The notes under the pieces are model-generated. The model saw only the letters and a list, made by a program, of their open reading frames with translations. It was not told where the DNA came from and did not search any database. Source: Loripinus fragilis (lineage: Eukaryota; Mollusca; Bivalvia; Lucinida; Lucinidae). From it: a stretch of 64,000 nucleotides of DNA. Each line of letters begins with the position of its first letter. Within the stretch, counting starts at the first letter, position 1. The DNA is taken from the NCBI GenBank assembly GCA_964019695.1, contig OZ026527.1, forward strand, positions 79,464,831 through 79,528,830. The letters are read 5' to 3'. This document shows positions 10,855 to 24,674 of the stretch, in pieces. The translations under genes and the position numbers were made by a program.

Positions 10855-11300
10855 CAGGAACTCTTGATTCTGAATATAAAATGACTTCACTTTTTTAACT
10901 CTTCATCTGAAAGTGATTTCCACAGATTATCTTTTTATTGTTCTAATTCAGATTCAATCTCCCACAAAAATACAGGAATTCTTTATTCTGAATATAAAAT
11001 GGCTTCACTTGTTTAACTCTTCATCTGATAGTGATTTCGACAAATTATCTTTTCATTGCTCTATTTCAGATTCAATCTCCCACAAAAATACAGGAATTCT
11101 TTATTCTGAATATTAAATGGCTTCACTTTTTATCTTTTCATTGTTTTATTTCAGATTCAATCTCTCACAAATACAGGAATTCTTGAACCTGAATATAAAA
11201 TGGCTTCACTAGTTAAACTCTTCATCTGATCTCAATTATCAAAGATAATATTTGTACTGTTTTATTTCAGATTCAATCACCCCTAAAATACAATGACTTA
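10855..11300. repeat. 118-bp sub-array of A unit 1
   Basis: The sub-unit runs through 'gattatcttttcattgttc', 'tttcagattcaatctccc', 'acaaaaatacaggaattc' and 'ataaaatggcttcacttg'. Spacing is 117-118 bp for the first copies, then a shortened copy of about 83 bp and a diverged last copy. Each copy has a pyrimidine-rich TTTCAG-ATT, a good 3' splice-site consensus. Two 67-codon ORFs come from this sub-array. Confidence 0.85.
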
Positions 11301-11984
11301 TTTCTCAACTTATTCCTTGCCATTTTATGTTTAAAATGCTAACTCTTGACCCGCTCTCTACCGTAGACATAACAAACTGGTTGCAGTTTCTCTGGTGAAA
11401 CAACGGAAGTTTGTTCTTTACGTTCTGGAAAGATAAGCTTCTGGATTTCATACTGTGGCATTTAGTAAATGTGTGCAGTCATTTTGTGATATCACTTTAC
11501 CCTTTTGTACTCAGAAGGTCACAATATGATAGAATTTGATCCATTCTGAGTGCATTAGTGGATTAGATCCAGATTCCACCTGGATAGCTTAGTTGCACTA
11601 GAGCACCTATTGATTGTTATTGGCACCAAGCCATGTTAATTATTTTTTCTGCTAAGCTTTTATAGATCGTTTGAGACGAGAACCTGTGAGTTCTTCCTGC
11701 ATCCTTGTGTCAATCTAATTCAAGGAAACAACTGTCTGGTTTGGGGTAAAAACCCTGTTTCGTACACATTTCTCCGGTTGTTGAGCAATTATGAATGGAT
11801 TTTCATGCCCCAGTGGAAAAATGAAAAATGACCACTTCTGCACCAAATCAATTCATCAAGTTTCTCATTTGCATAGGAATTGGGTCAAAGAGACCTAATA
11901 CATGATAATATTTTCTAGCTGCCTTTTTTATTATTATTTTTTTTAAATGTTTTCCTTAAGAAGGACAAGGTAAATGACCACCGA

Positions 11985-12009
11985 GACCCCAATGCGGGGG
12001 CTTGGGGTC
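11985..12009. other. GACCCCAA hairpin in the A unit
   Basis: GACCCCAA and TTGGGGTC form a perfect 8-bp stem around TGCGGGGGC. The same hairpin is in every A unit, for example near 14215, 16445, 18673, 21025 and 23261. It is followed by T-rich sequence but there is no evidence that it acts as a terminator. Confidence 0.7.
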
Positions 12010-13084
12010 TTTGCACTTTCCATCTTTTTTTCCAGACTCATTGAATTAGAGTGAGCTGCATTTTTTTATATTCAATGAAGTTTAAATAAGGAGTATTTTA
12101 TAATTATAAAAGTATCTTGCTCTACTTACTTGAACTAAGATTGCAGGAATGACAGGTAAAGCAGAGTCACTGTTTGCTTTATTAAATATTTGTGACTTAT
12201 ATTTCTAAGGGATCCAAGTTTTTCTTATAATTTTTCAAAAATAAATTTTACCTGTCTGTCTCATGCATATTTTTTCCTGATATTTCAATTCAAAATGTTT
12301 TTCAATTTTCTTTTAAATTATAGGTATATTCATTTCTTAAATTGCATATTTGTTTTCAAGATAAGTTAAAGGTTGTTTATAAGTAATTAAAAAGATTTTG
12401 CTATTACATCTCAAAAAGCCATTTTTTAAGTATTGCTGTGTATTTACCTTGTTCTTGATTATCAGCAACATGAGTATTTGATGAATTTATATTTATCATT
12501 CACATACTGAATTTAGATTGCAGAATTCGCAGATAAATCAATTCATAAAACACAACTTGAGGGATGTGCTGTCAAAATTTTGTAACAATCCTTATTTTAT
12601 TGATGGGTTGTTCTTGATAAATGCAGATATTTCAGTGATATCATAAATGCAACATGCACATTTATTAGAGTAAGGCCTTAGAGATAATCTTTGAAGAACT
12701 TTTGAATCTGTGGGCAAGCTTAAAGTAAGATATATTAGCTCTTTTCAGTAGTTTCCAATCAACAAGATACCTGCCATTCTGCATATCCTTCTACCAGGAT
12801 GTTAAGGGTATTTGTTGTCAGGCTCAATTTCAATTTGATATGCACTACATTGTAGTTTCTATGTACTGTTTTTGGTTATCTGGATGCTATGTTACAATCC
12901 TACCATTTGTCAAGATAAATAAAGATATCAGGCCCATTTATGTTGAATTCTTCTATGAAAAACGTTGCTACATTAACTGGAACCCTTTTGGTTATACGGT
13001 TTTGAGTACATTGAAAACTTCATCAAACTTTTCATTAATTTCTTGTCTTTGTGTTAAGAGAAGTCCATCAAGATATCATTTTCC

Positions 13085-15314
13085 CAGGAATTCTTGATTC
13101 TGAATATAAAACGGCTTCACTTGTTAAATTCTTCATCTCATAGTGGTTTCCACAGATTATCTTTTCATTGTTCTTATTCAGATTCAACCTCCCACAAAAA
13201 TACAGGAATTCTTTATTCTGAATATAAAATGGCTTCACTTGTTAAACTCTTCATCTGATAGTGATTTCCACAGATTATCTTTTCATTGTTCTATTTCAGA
13301 TTCAATCTCCCACAAAAATACAGGAATTCTTTATTCTGAATATTAAATGGCTTCACTTATTATCTTTTCATTGTTTTATTTCAGATTCAATCTCTCACAA
13401 ATACAGGAATTCTTGAACCTGAATATAAAATGGCTTCACTAGTTAAACTCTTCATCTGATCTTAATTATCAAAGATAATATTTGTACTGTTTTATTTCAG
13501 ATTCAATCACCCCTAAAATACAATGACTTATTTCTCAACTTATTCCTTGCCATTTTATGTTTAAAATGATAACTCTTGACCCACTCTCTACTGTAGACAT
13601 AACAAACTGGTTGCAGTTGCTCTGGTGAACCAACGGAAGTTAGTTCTTTACTTCCTGGAAAGATAAGCTTCTGGATTTCATACTGTGGCATTTAGTAACT
13701 GTGTGCAGTCATTTTGTGATATCACTTTACCCTTTTGTACTCAGAAGGTCACAATATGATAGAATTTGATCCATTCTGAGTGCATAAGTGGATTAGATCC
13801 AGATTCCACCTGGATAGCTTAGTTGCACTAGAGTACCTATTGATTGTTATTGGCACCAAGCCATGTTAATTATTTTTTCTGTTAAGGTTTTATAGATCGT
13901 TTGAGACGAGAACCTGTGAGTTCTTCCTGCATCCTTGTGTCAATCTAATTCAAGGAAACAACTGTCTGGTTTGGGGTAAAAACCCTGTTTCGTACACATT
14001 TCTCCGGTTGTTGAGCAATTATGAATGGATTTTCATGCCCCAGTGGAAAAATGAAAAATGACCACTTCTGCACCAAATCAATTCATCAAGTTTCTCATTT
14101 GCATAGGAATTGGGTCAAAGAGACCTAATACATGATAATATTTTCTAGCTGCCTTTTTTATTATTATTTTTTTTAAATGTTTTCCTTAAGAAGGACAAGG
14201 TAAATGACCACCGAGACCCCAATGCGGGGGCTTGGGGTCTTTGCACTTTCCATCTTTTTTTCCAGACTCATTGAATTAGAGTGAGCTGCATTTTTTTATA
14301 TTCAATGAAGTTTAAATAAGGAGTATTTTATAATTATAAAAGTATCTTGCTCTACTTACTTGAACTAAGATTGCAGGAATGACAGGTAAAGCAGAGTCAC
14401 TGTTTGCTTTATTAAATATTTGTGACTTATATTTTTAAGGGATCCAAGTTTTTCTTATAATTTTTCAAAAATAAATTTTACCTGTCTGTCTCATGCATAT
14501 TTTTTCCTGATATTTCAATTCAAAATGATTTTCAATTTTCTTTTAAATTATAGGTATATTCATTTCTTAAATTGCATATGTGTTTCCAAGATAAGTTAAA
14601 GGTTGTTTATAAGTAATTAAAAAGATTTTGCTATTACATCTCAAAAAGCCATTTTTTAAGTATTGCTGTGTATTTACCTTGTTCTTGATTATCAGCAACA
14701 TGAGTATTTGATGAATTTATATTTATCATTCACATACTGAATTTAGATTGCAGAATTCGCAGATAAATCAATTCATAAAACACAACTTGAGGGATGTGCT
14801 GTCAAAATTTTGTAACAATCCTTATTTTATTGATGGGTTGTTCTTGATAAATGCAGATATTTCAGTGATATCATAAATGCAACATGCACATTTATTAGAG
14901 TAAGGCCTTAGAGATAATCTTTGAAGAACTTTTGAATCTGTGGGCAAGCTTAAAGTAAGATATATTAGCTCTATTCAGTAGTTTCCAATCAACAAGATAC
15001 CTGCCATTCTGCATATCCTTCTACCAGGATGTTAAGGGTATTTGTTGTCAGGCTCAATTTCAATTTGATATGCACTACATTGTAGTTTCTATGTACTGTT
15101 TTTGGTTATCTGGATGCTATGTTACAATCCTACCATTTGTCAAGATAAATAAAGATATCAGGCCCATTTATGTTGAATTCTTCTATGAAAAACGTTGCTA
15201 CATTAACTGGAACCCTTTTGGTTATACGGTTTTGAGTACATTGAAAACTTCATCAAACTTTTCATTAATTTCTTGTCTTTGTGTTAAGAGAAGTCCATCA
15301 AGATATCATTTTCC
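13085..15314. repeat. Array A unit 2
   Basis: Full 2230-bp unit with 118-bp sub-repeats at 13100-13530. By eye it is nearly identical to unit 3. The recurring 85-codon ORF (12840-13097 in unit 1, 15070-15327 here) crosses the unit boundary and has no recognisable domain. Confidence 0.9.
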
Positions 15315-17543
15315 CAGGAATTCTTGATTCTGAATATAAAACGGCTTCACTTGTTAAATTCTTCATCTCATAGTGGTTTCCACAGATTATCTTTTCATTG
15401 TTCTTATTCAGATTCAACCTCCCACAAAAATACAGGAATTCTTTATTCTGAATATAAAATGGCTTCACTTGTTAAACTCTTCATCTGATAGTGATTTCCA
15501 CAGATTATCTTTTCATTGTTCTATTTCAGATTCAATCTCCCACAAAAATACAGGAATTCTTTATTCTGAATATTAAATGGCTTTACTTATTATCTTTTCA
15601 TTGTTTTATTTCAGATTCAATCTCTCACAAATACAGGAATTCTTGAACCTGAATATAAAATGGCTTCACTAGTTAAACTCTTCATCTGATCTTAATTATC
15701 AAACATAATATTTGTACTGTTTTATTTCAGATTCAATCACCCCTAAAATACAATGACTTATTTCTCAACTTATTCCTTGCCATTTTATGTTTAAAATGCT
15801 AACTCTTGACCCACTCTCTACTGTAGACATAACAAACTGGTTGCAGTTTCTCTGGTGAACCAACGGAAGTTAGTTCTTTATGTCCTGGAAAGATAAGCTT
15901 CTGGATTTCATACTGTGGCATTTAGTAAATGTGTTCAGTCATTTTGTGATATCACTTTACCCTTTTGTACTCAGAAGGTCACAACATGATAGAATTTGAT
16001 CCATTCTGAGTGCATAAGTGGATTAGATCCAGATTCCACCTGGATAGCTTAGTTGCACTAGAGTACCTATTGATTGTTATTGGCACCAAGCCATGTTAAT
16101 TATTTTTTCTGTTAAGGTTTTATAGATCGTTTGAGACGAGAACCTGTGAGTTCTTCCTGCATCCTTGTGTCAATCTAATTCAAGGAAACAACTGTCTGGT
16201 TTGGGGTAAAAACCCTGTTTCGTACACATTTCTCCGGTTGTTGAGCAATTATGAATGGATTTTCATGCCCCAGTGGAAAAATGAAAAATGACCACTTCTG
16301 CACCAAATCAATTCATCAAGTTTCTCATTTGCATAGGAATTGGGTCAAAGAGACCTAATACATGATAATATTTTCTAGCTGCCTTTTTTATTATTATTTT
16401 TTTTAAATGTTTTCCTTAAGAAGGACAAGGTAAATGACCACCGAGACCCCAATGCGGGGGCTTGGGGTCTTTGCACTTTCCATCTTTTTTTCCAGACTCA
16501 TTGAATTAGAGTGAGCTGCATTTTTTTATATTCAATGAAGTTTAAATAAGGAGTATTTTATAATTATAAAAGTATCTTGCTCTACTTACTTGAACTAAGA
16601 TTGCAGGAATGACAGGTAAAGCAGAGTCACTGTTTGCTTTATTAAATATTTGTGACTTATATTTTAAGGGATCCAAGTTTTTCTTATAATTTTTCAAAAA
16701 TAAATTTTACCTGTCTGTCTCATGCATATTTTTTCCTGATATTTCAATTCAAAATGATTTTCAATTTTCTTTTAAATTATAGGTATATTCATTTCTTAAA
16801 TTGCATATTTGTTTACAAGATAAGTTAAAGGTTGTTTATAAGTTATTAAAAAGATTTTGCTATTACATCTCAAAAAGCCATTTTTTAAGTATTGCTGTGT
16901 ATTTACCTTGTTCTTGATTATCAGCAACATGAGTATTTGATGAATTTATATTTATCATTCACATACTGAATTTAGATTGCAGAATTCGCAGATAAATCAA
17001 TTCATAAAACACAACTTGAGGGATGTGCTGTCAAAATTTTGTAACAATCCTTATTTTATTGATGGGTTGTTCTTGATAAATGCAGATATTTCAGTGATAT
17101 CATAAATGCAACATGCACATTTATTAGAGTAAGGCCTTAGAGATAATCTTTGAAGAACTTTTGAATCTGTGGGCAAGCTTAAAGTAAGATATATTAGCTC
17201 TATTCAGTAGTTTCCAATCAACAAGATACCTGCCATTCTGCATATCCTTCTACCAGGATGTTAAGGGTATTTGTTGTCAGGCTCAATTTCAATTTGATAT
17301 GCACTACATTGTAGTTTCTATGTACTGTTTTTGGTTATCTGGATGCTATGTTACAATCCTACCATTTGTCAAGATAAATAAAGATATCAGGCCCATTTAT
17401 GTTGAATTCTTCTATGAAAAACGTTGCTACATTAACTGGAACCCTTTTGGTTATACGGTTTTGAGTACATTGAAAACTTCATCAAACTTTTCATTAATTT
17501 CTTGTCTTTGTGTTAAGAGAAGTCCATCAAGATATCATTTTCC
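15315..17543. repeat. Array A unit 3
   Basis: Full 2229-bp unit. The single-base length change against unit 2 lies near 16663 ('atattttaaggg' against 'atatttttaaggg'). Confidence 0.9.
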
Positions 17544-19777
17544 CAGGAATTCTTGATTCTGAATATAAAACGGCTTCACTTGTTAAATTCTTCATCTCAT
17601 AGTGGTTTCCACAGATTATCTTTTCATTGTTCTTATTCAGATTCAACCTCCCACAAAAATACAGGAATTCTTTATTCTGAATATAAAATGGCTTCACTTG
17701 TTAAACTCTTCATCTGATAGTGATTTCCACAGATTATCTTTTCATTGTTCTGTTTCAGATTCAATCTCCCACAAAAATACAGGAATTCTTTATTCTGAAT
17801 ATTAAATGGCTTCACTTATTATCTTTTCATTGTTTTATTTCAGATTCAATCTCTCACAAATACAGGAATTCTTGAACCTGAATATAAAATGGCTTCACTA
17901 GTTAAACTCTTCATCTGATCTTAATTATCAAAGATAATATTTGTACTGTTTTATTTCAGATTCAATCACCCCTAAAATACAATGACTTATTTCTCAACTT
18001 ATTCCTTGCCATATTATGTTTAAAATGCTAACTCTTGACCCACTCTCTACTGTAGACATAACAAACTGGTTGCAGTTTCTCTGGTGAACCAACGGAAGTT
18101 AGTTCTTTATGTCCTGGAAAGATAAGCTTCTGGATTTCATACTGTGGCATTTAGTAAATGTGTTCAGTCATTTTGTGATATCACTTTACCCTTTTGTACT
18201 CAGAAGGTCACAACATGATAGAATTTGATCCATTCTGAGTGCATAAGTGGATTAGATCCAGATTCCACCTGGATAGCTTAGTTGCACTAGAGTACCTATT
18301 GATTGTTATTGGCACCAAGCCATGTTAATTAATTTTTCTGTTAAGGTTTTATAGATCGTTTGAGACGAGAACCTGTGAGTTCTTCCTGCATCCTTGTGTC
18401 AATCTAATTCAAGGAAACAACTGTCTGGTTTGGGGTAAAAACCCTGTTTCGTACACATTTCTCCGGTTGTTGAGCAATTATGAATGGATTTTCATGCCCC
18501 AGTGGAAAAATGAAAAATGACCACTTCTGCACCAAATCAATTCATCAAGTTTCTCATTTGCATAGGAATTGGGTCAAAGAGACCTAATACATGATAATAT
18601 TTTCTAGCTGCCTTTTTTATTATTATTTTTTTTAAATGTTTTCCTTAAGAAGGACAAGGTAAATGACCACCGAGACCCCAATGCGGGGGCTTGGGGTCTT
18701 TGCACTTTCCATCTTTTTTTCCAGACTCATTGAATTAGAGTGAGCAGCATTTTTTTATATTCAATGAAGTTTAAATAAGGAGTATTTTATAATTATAAAA
18801 GTATCTTGCTCTACTTACTTGAACTAAGATTGCAGGAATGACAGGTAAAGCAGAGTCACTGTTTGCTTTATTAAATATTTGTGACTTATATTTTTAAGGA
18901 ATCCAAGTTTTTCTTATAATTTTTCAAAAATAAATTTTACCTGTCTGTCTCATGCATATTTTTTCCTGATATTTCAATTCAAAATGATTTTCAATTTTCT
19001 TTTAAATTATAGGTATATTCATTTCTTAAATTGCATATTTGTTTCCAAGATAAGTTAAAGGTTGTTTATAAGTAATTAAAAAGATTTTGCTATTACATCT
19101 CAAAAAGCCATTTTTTAAGTATTGCTGTGTATTTACCTTGTTCTTGATTATCAGCAACATGAGTATTTGATGAATTTATATTTATCATTCACATACTGAA
19201 TTTAGATTGCAGAATTCGCAGATAAATCAATTCATAAAACACAACTTGAGGGATGTGCTGTCAAAATTTTGTAACAATCCTTATTTTATTGATGGGTTGT
19301 TCTTGATAAATGCAGATATTTCAGTGATATCATAAATGCAACATGCACATTTATTAGAGTAAGGCCTTAGAGATAATCTTTGAAGAACTTTTGAATCTGT
19401 GGGCAAGCTTAAAGTAAGATATATTAGCTCTTTTCAGTAGTTTCCAATCAACAAGATACCTGCCATTCTGCATATCCTTCTACCAGGATGTTAAGGATAT
19501 TTGTTGTTGTCAGGCTCAATTTCCATTTGATATGCACTATATTGTAGTTTCTATGTACTGTTTTTTCGTTATCTAGATGCTATGTTACAATCTTACCATT
19601 TGTCAAGATAAATAAAGATATCAGGCCCATTTATGTTTAATTCTTCTATGAAAATAGTTGCTACATTAACTGGAACACTTTTGGTTGAAAGGTTTTGAGT
19701 ACATTGAAAACTTCATCAAACTTTTCATTAATTTCTTGTCTTTGTGTTAAGAGAAATCCATCAAGATATCAATTTCG
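17544..19777. repeat. Array A unit 4
   Basis: Full 2234-bp unit. Near its right end (about 19500) it gains 'ttgttg' and several substitutions shared with units 5 and 6. It therefore marks a switch between two unit subtypes. Confidence 0.9.
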
Positions 19778-22129
19778 CAGGAATTCTTGATTCTGAATAT
19801 AAAACGGCTTCACTTGTTAAATTCTTCGTCTGATAGTGGTTTCCACAGATTATCTTTTCATTGTTCTTATTCAGATTCAACCTCCCACAAAAATACAGGA
19901 ATTCTTTATTCTGAATATAAAATGGCTTCACTTGTTAAACTCTTCATCTGATAGTGATTTCCATAGATTATCTTTTCATTGTTCTTATTCAGATTCAACC
20001 TCCCACAAAAATACAGGAATTCTTTATTCTGAATATAAAATGGCTTCACTTGTTAAACTCTTCATCTGATAGTGATTTCCACAGATTATCTTTTCATTGT
20101 TCTGTTTCAGATTCAATCTCCCACAAAAATACAGGAATTCTTTATTCTGAATATTAAATGGCTTCACTTATTATCTTTTCATTGTTTTATTTCAGATTCA
20201 ATCTCTCACAAATTTAGGAATTCTTGAACCTGAATATAAAATGGCTTCACTAGTTAAACTCTTCATCTGATCTTAATTATCAAAGATAATATTTGTACTG
20301 TTTTATTTCAGATTCAATCACCCCTAAAATACAATGACTTATTTCTCAACTTATTCCTTGCCATATTATGTTTAAAATGCTAACTCTTGACCCACTCTCT
20401 ACTGTAGACATAACACACTGGTTGCAGTTTCTCTGGTGAACCAACGGAAGTTAGTTCTTTATGTCCTGGAAAGATAAGCTTCTGGATTTCATACTGTGGC
20501 ATTTAGTAAATGTGTGCAGTCATTTTGTGATATCACTTTACCCTTTTGTACTCAGAAGGTCACAATATGATAGAATTTGATCCATTCTGAGTGCATAAGT
20601 GGATTAGATCCAGATTCCACCTGGATAGCTTAGTTGCACTAGAGTACCTATTGATTGTTATTGGCACCAAGCCATGTTAATTAATTTTTCTGTTAAGGTT
20701 TATAGATCGTTTGAGACGAGAACCTGTGAGTTCTTCCTGCATCCTTGTGTCAATCTGATTCAAGGAAACAACTGTCTGGTTTGGGGTAAAAACCCTGTTT
20801 CGTACACATTTCTCCGGTTGTTGAGCAATTATGAATGGATTTTCATGCCCCAGTGGAAAAATGAAAAATGACCACTTCTGCACCAAATCAATTCATCAAG
20901 TTTCTCATTTGCATAGGAATTGGGTCAAAGAGACCTAATACATGATAATATTTTCTAGCTGCCTTTTTTATTATTATTTTTTTTAAATGTTTTCCTTAAG
21001 AAGGACAAGGTAAATGACCACCGAGACCCCAATGCGGGGGCTTGGGGTCTTTGCACTTTCCATCTTTTTTTCCAGACTCATTGAATTAGAGTGAGCTGCA
21101 TTTTTTTTATATTCAATGAAGTTTAAATAAGGAGTATTTTATAATTATAAAAGTATCTTGCTCTACTTACTTGAACTAAGATTCCAGGAATGACAGGTAA
21201 AGCAGAGTCACTGTTTGCTTTATTAAATATTTGTGACTTATATTTTTAAGGGATCCAAGTTTTTCTTATAATTTTTCAAAAATAAATTTTACCTGTCTGT
21301 CTCATGCATATTTTTTCCTGATATTTCAATTCAAAATGATTTTCAATTTTCTTTTAAATTATAGGTATATTCATTTCTTAAATTGCATATTTGTTTCCAA
21401 GATAAGTTAAAGGTTGTTTATAAGTAATTAAAAAAATTTTGCTATTACATCTCAAAAAGCCATTTTTTAAGTATTGCTGTGTATTTACCTTGTTCTTGAT
21501 TATCAGCAACATGAGTATTTGATGAATTTATATTTATCATTCACATACTGAATTTAGATTGCAGAAATCGCAGATAAATCAATTCATAAAACACAACTTG
21601 AGGGATGTGCTGTCAAAATTTTGTAACAATCCTTATTTTATTGATGGGTTGTTCTTGATAAATGCAGATATTTCAGTGATATCATAAATGCAACATGCAC
21701 ATTTATTAGAGTAAGGCCTTAGAGATAATCTTTGAAGAACTTTTGAATCTGTGGGCAAGCTTAAAGTAAGATATATTAGCTCTTTTCAGTAGTTTCCAAT
21801 CAACAAGATACCTGCCATTCTGCATATCCTTCTACCAGGATGTTAAGAATATTTGTTGTTGTCAGGCTCAATTTCCATTTGATATGCACTATATTGTAGT
21901 TTCTATGTACTGTTTTTTGGTTATCTAGATGCTATGTTACAATCTTACCATTTGTCAAGATAAATAAAGATATAAGGCCCATTTATGTTTAATTCTTCTA
22001 TGAAAATAGTTGCTACATTAACTGGAACACTTTTGGTTGAAAGGTTTTGAGTACATTGAAAACTTCATCAAACTTTTCATTAATTTCTTGTCTTTGTGTT
22101 AAGAGAAATCCATCAAGATATCATTTTCG
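19778..22129. repeat. Array A unit 5 with an extra 118-bp sub-repeat
   Basis: This unit is 2352 bp, 118 bp longer than its neighbours. The excess is one extra sub-repeat at about 19920-20040, seen as two successive copies of 'ttgttcttattcagattcaa'. It is a clean one-unit expansion. Confidence 0.9.
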
Positions 22130-24660
22130 CAGGAATTCTTGATTCTGAATATAAAACGGCTTCACTTGTTAAATTCTTCGTCTGATAGTGGTTTCCACAG
22201 ATTATCTTTTCATTGTTCTTATTCAGATTCAACCTCCCACAAAAATACAGGAATTCTTTATTCTGAATATAAAATGGCTTCACTTGTTAAACTCTTCATC
22301 TGATAGTGATTTCCACAGATTATCTTTTCATTGTTCTGTTTCAGATTCAATCTCCCACAAAAATACAGGAATTCTTTATTCTGAATATTAAATGGCTTCA
22401 CTTATTATCTTTTCATTGTTTTATTTCAGATTCAATCTCTCACAAATTTAGGAATTCTTGAACCTGAATATAAAATGGCTTCACTAGTTAAACTCTTCAT
22501 CTGATCTTAATTATCAAAGATAATATTTGTACTGTTTTATTTCAGATTCAATCACCCCTAAAATACAATGACTTATTTCTCAACTTATTCCTTGCCATAT
22601 TATGTTTAAAATGCTAACTCTTGACCTACTCTCTACTGTAGACATAACAAACTGGTTGCAGTTTCTCTGGTGAACCAACGGAAGTTAGTTCTTTATGTCC
22701 TGGAAAGATAAGCTTCTGGATTTCATACTGTGGCATTTAGTAAATGTGTGCAGTCATTTTGTGATATCACTTTACCCTTTTGTACTCAGAAGGTCACAAT
22801 ATGATAGAATTTGATCCATTCTGAGTGCATAAGTGGATTAGATCCAGATTCCACCTGGATAGCTTAGTTGCACTAGAGTACCTATTGATTGTTATTGGCA
22901 CCAAGCCATGTTAATTAATTTTTCTGTTAAGCTTTTATAGATCGTTTGAGACGAGAACCTGTGAGTTCTTTCCTGCATCCTTGTGTCAATCTAATTCAAG
23001 GAAACAACTGTCTGGTTTGGGGTAAAAACCCTGTTTCGTACACATTTCTCCGGTTGTTGAGCAATTATGAATGGATTTTCATGCCCCAGTGGAAAAATGA
23101 AAAATGACCACTTCTGCACCAAATCAATTCATCAAGTTTCTCATTTGCATAGGAATTGGGTCAAAGAGACCTAATACATGATAATATTTTCTAGCTGCCT
23201 TTTTTATTATTATTTTTTTTTAAATGTTTTCCTTAAGAAGGACAAGGTAAATGACCACCGAGACCCCAATGCGGGGGCTTGGGGTCTTTGCACTTTCCAT
23301 CTTTTTTTCCAGACTCATTGAATTAGAGTGAGCAGCATTTTTTTTATTCTATTGAAGTTTAAATAAGGAGTATTTTATAATTATAAAAGTATCTTGCTCT
23401 ACTTACTTGAACTAAGATTGCAGGAATGACAGGTAAAGCAGAGTCACTGTTTGCTTTATTAAATATTTGTGACTTATATTTCCGAGGGATCCAAGTTTTT
23501 CTTATATTTTTTCAAAAATAAATTTTACCTGTCTGTCTCATGCATATTTTTTCCTGATATTTCAATTCAAAATGATTTTCAATTTTCTTTTAAATTATAG
23601 GTATATTCATTTCTTTAATTGCATATTTGTTTTCAAGATAAGTTAAAGGTTGTTTATAAGTTATAAAAAAGATTTTGCTATTACATCTCAAAAAGCCATT
23701 TTTTAAGTATTGCTGTGTATTTACCTTGTTCTTGATTATCAGCAACATGAGTATTTGATGAATTTATATTTATCATTCACATACAGAATATAGATTGCAG
23801 AAATCGCAGATAAATCAATTCATAAAACACAACTTGAGGGATGTGCTGTCAAAATTTTGTAACAATCCTTATTTTATTGATGGGTTGTTCTTGATAAATG
23901 CAGATATTTCAGTGATATCATAAATGCAACATGCAAGGCCTTAGAGATAATCTGTGAAGAACTTTTGAATCTGTGGGCAAGCTTAAAGTAAGATATATTA
24001 GCTCTTTTCAATAGTTTCCAATCAACAAGATACCTGCCATTCTGCATATCCTTTGACCAGGATGTTAAGGATATTTGTTGTAAGGCTCAATTTCCATTTG
24101 CACTTAATTTTAATTTCTATTTACTGGTTTTGGTCTTCTGGAGGCTCAAGTACAATATTGCAGTCCTTTTTAAGAATCAAGATCTGTGCTTTCTTGAATG
24201 AAGATAATTGCTTGTTTAGTAGCATTATATAAAGGATATAATTTGCATATTCTTCTTCTAGGCTGTAAAGGTAATTTTGTCGGACTTGATTTCCTTTTGT
24301 CTTGTATCACATTTTCAGTTTTCTCACATAAGTTATCTTCTTGGTCTGATAAAGTTTCTGATACATTCCCACAGTTTTGTTTCATTTAAGGAAAATACTT
24401 GTTTGTACATTTGCCTCATCTGTGTTAAAAATGAAAGGTTACAGTATATTGAAATAATATTCAAAAGGTTCATCCCTTTGGTGTATTTATTTTAAGAGAA
24501 GCCGATTAAGTTGCCAATTTGTAGGAATTTTGGTTCCTGAGTATGAAATGGCCATTCTTTAACTCTTAACCTGATAGTGTTCTTGTCTGATTATATATTC
24601 ACCTTTTTAATTGAGACCCAATCTTCTTTTCAAATAAATACAATGACTGTTATTCCTCAT
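22130..24660. repeat. Array A unit 6, decaying at the array edge
   Basis: The first 1.75 kb tracks the other units. From about 23.92 kb a small deletion removes the 'cacatttattagagtaag' block, and beyond 24.08 kb the match weakens. Degenerate traces of the 118-bp sub-unit are visible at 24510-24660 ('gtaggaattttggttcctga'). Confidence 0.8.
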
Positions 24661-24674
24661 CTCATTCCATTAAA

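Larger units (their letters stand above)
10783..24660. repeat. Array A: macrosatellite, ~2.23-kb unit, six copies
   Basis: The marker 'caggaattcttgattctg' (or a near variant) is at 10855, 13085, 15315, 17544, 19778 and 22130, giving spacings of 2230, 2230, 2229, 2234 and 2352. Units 2 and 3 look almost identical. Unit 1 differs slightly on its left and unit 6 decays beyond about 23.9 kb. Each unit has a sub-array of 118-bp repeats followed by a single-copy AT-rich part of about 1.75 kb. Small ORFs (85 and 67 codons) recur only because the DNA recurs. I recognise no gene or known transposon. Confidence 0.95.

Noticed and set aside
12840..17805. Recurring 85- and 67-codon ORFs in array A as a tandem gene family
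   Set aside because: They repeat because the DNA repeats. They have no recognisable domain, and the 67-codon ORF is made of 118-bp sub-repeats.
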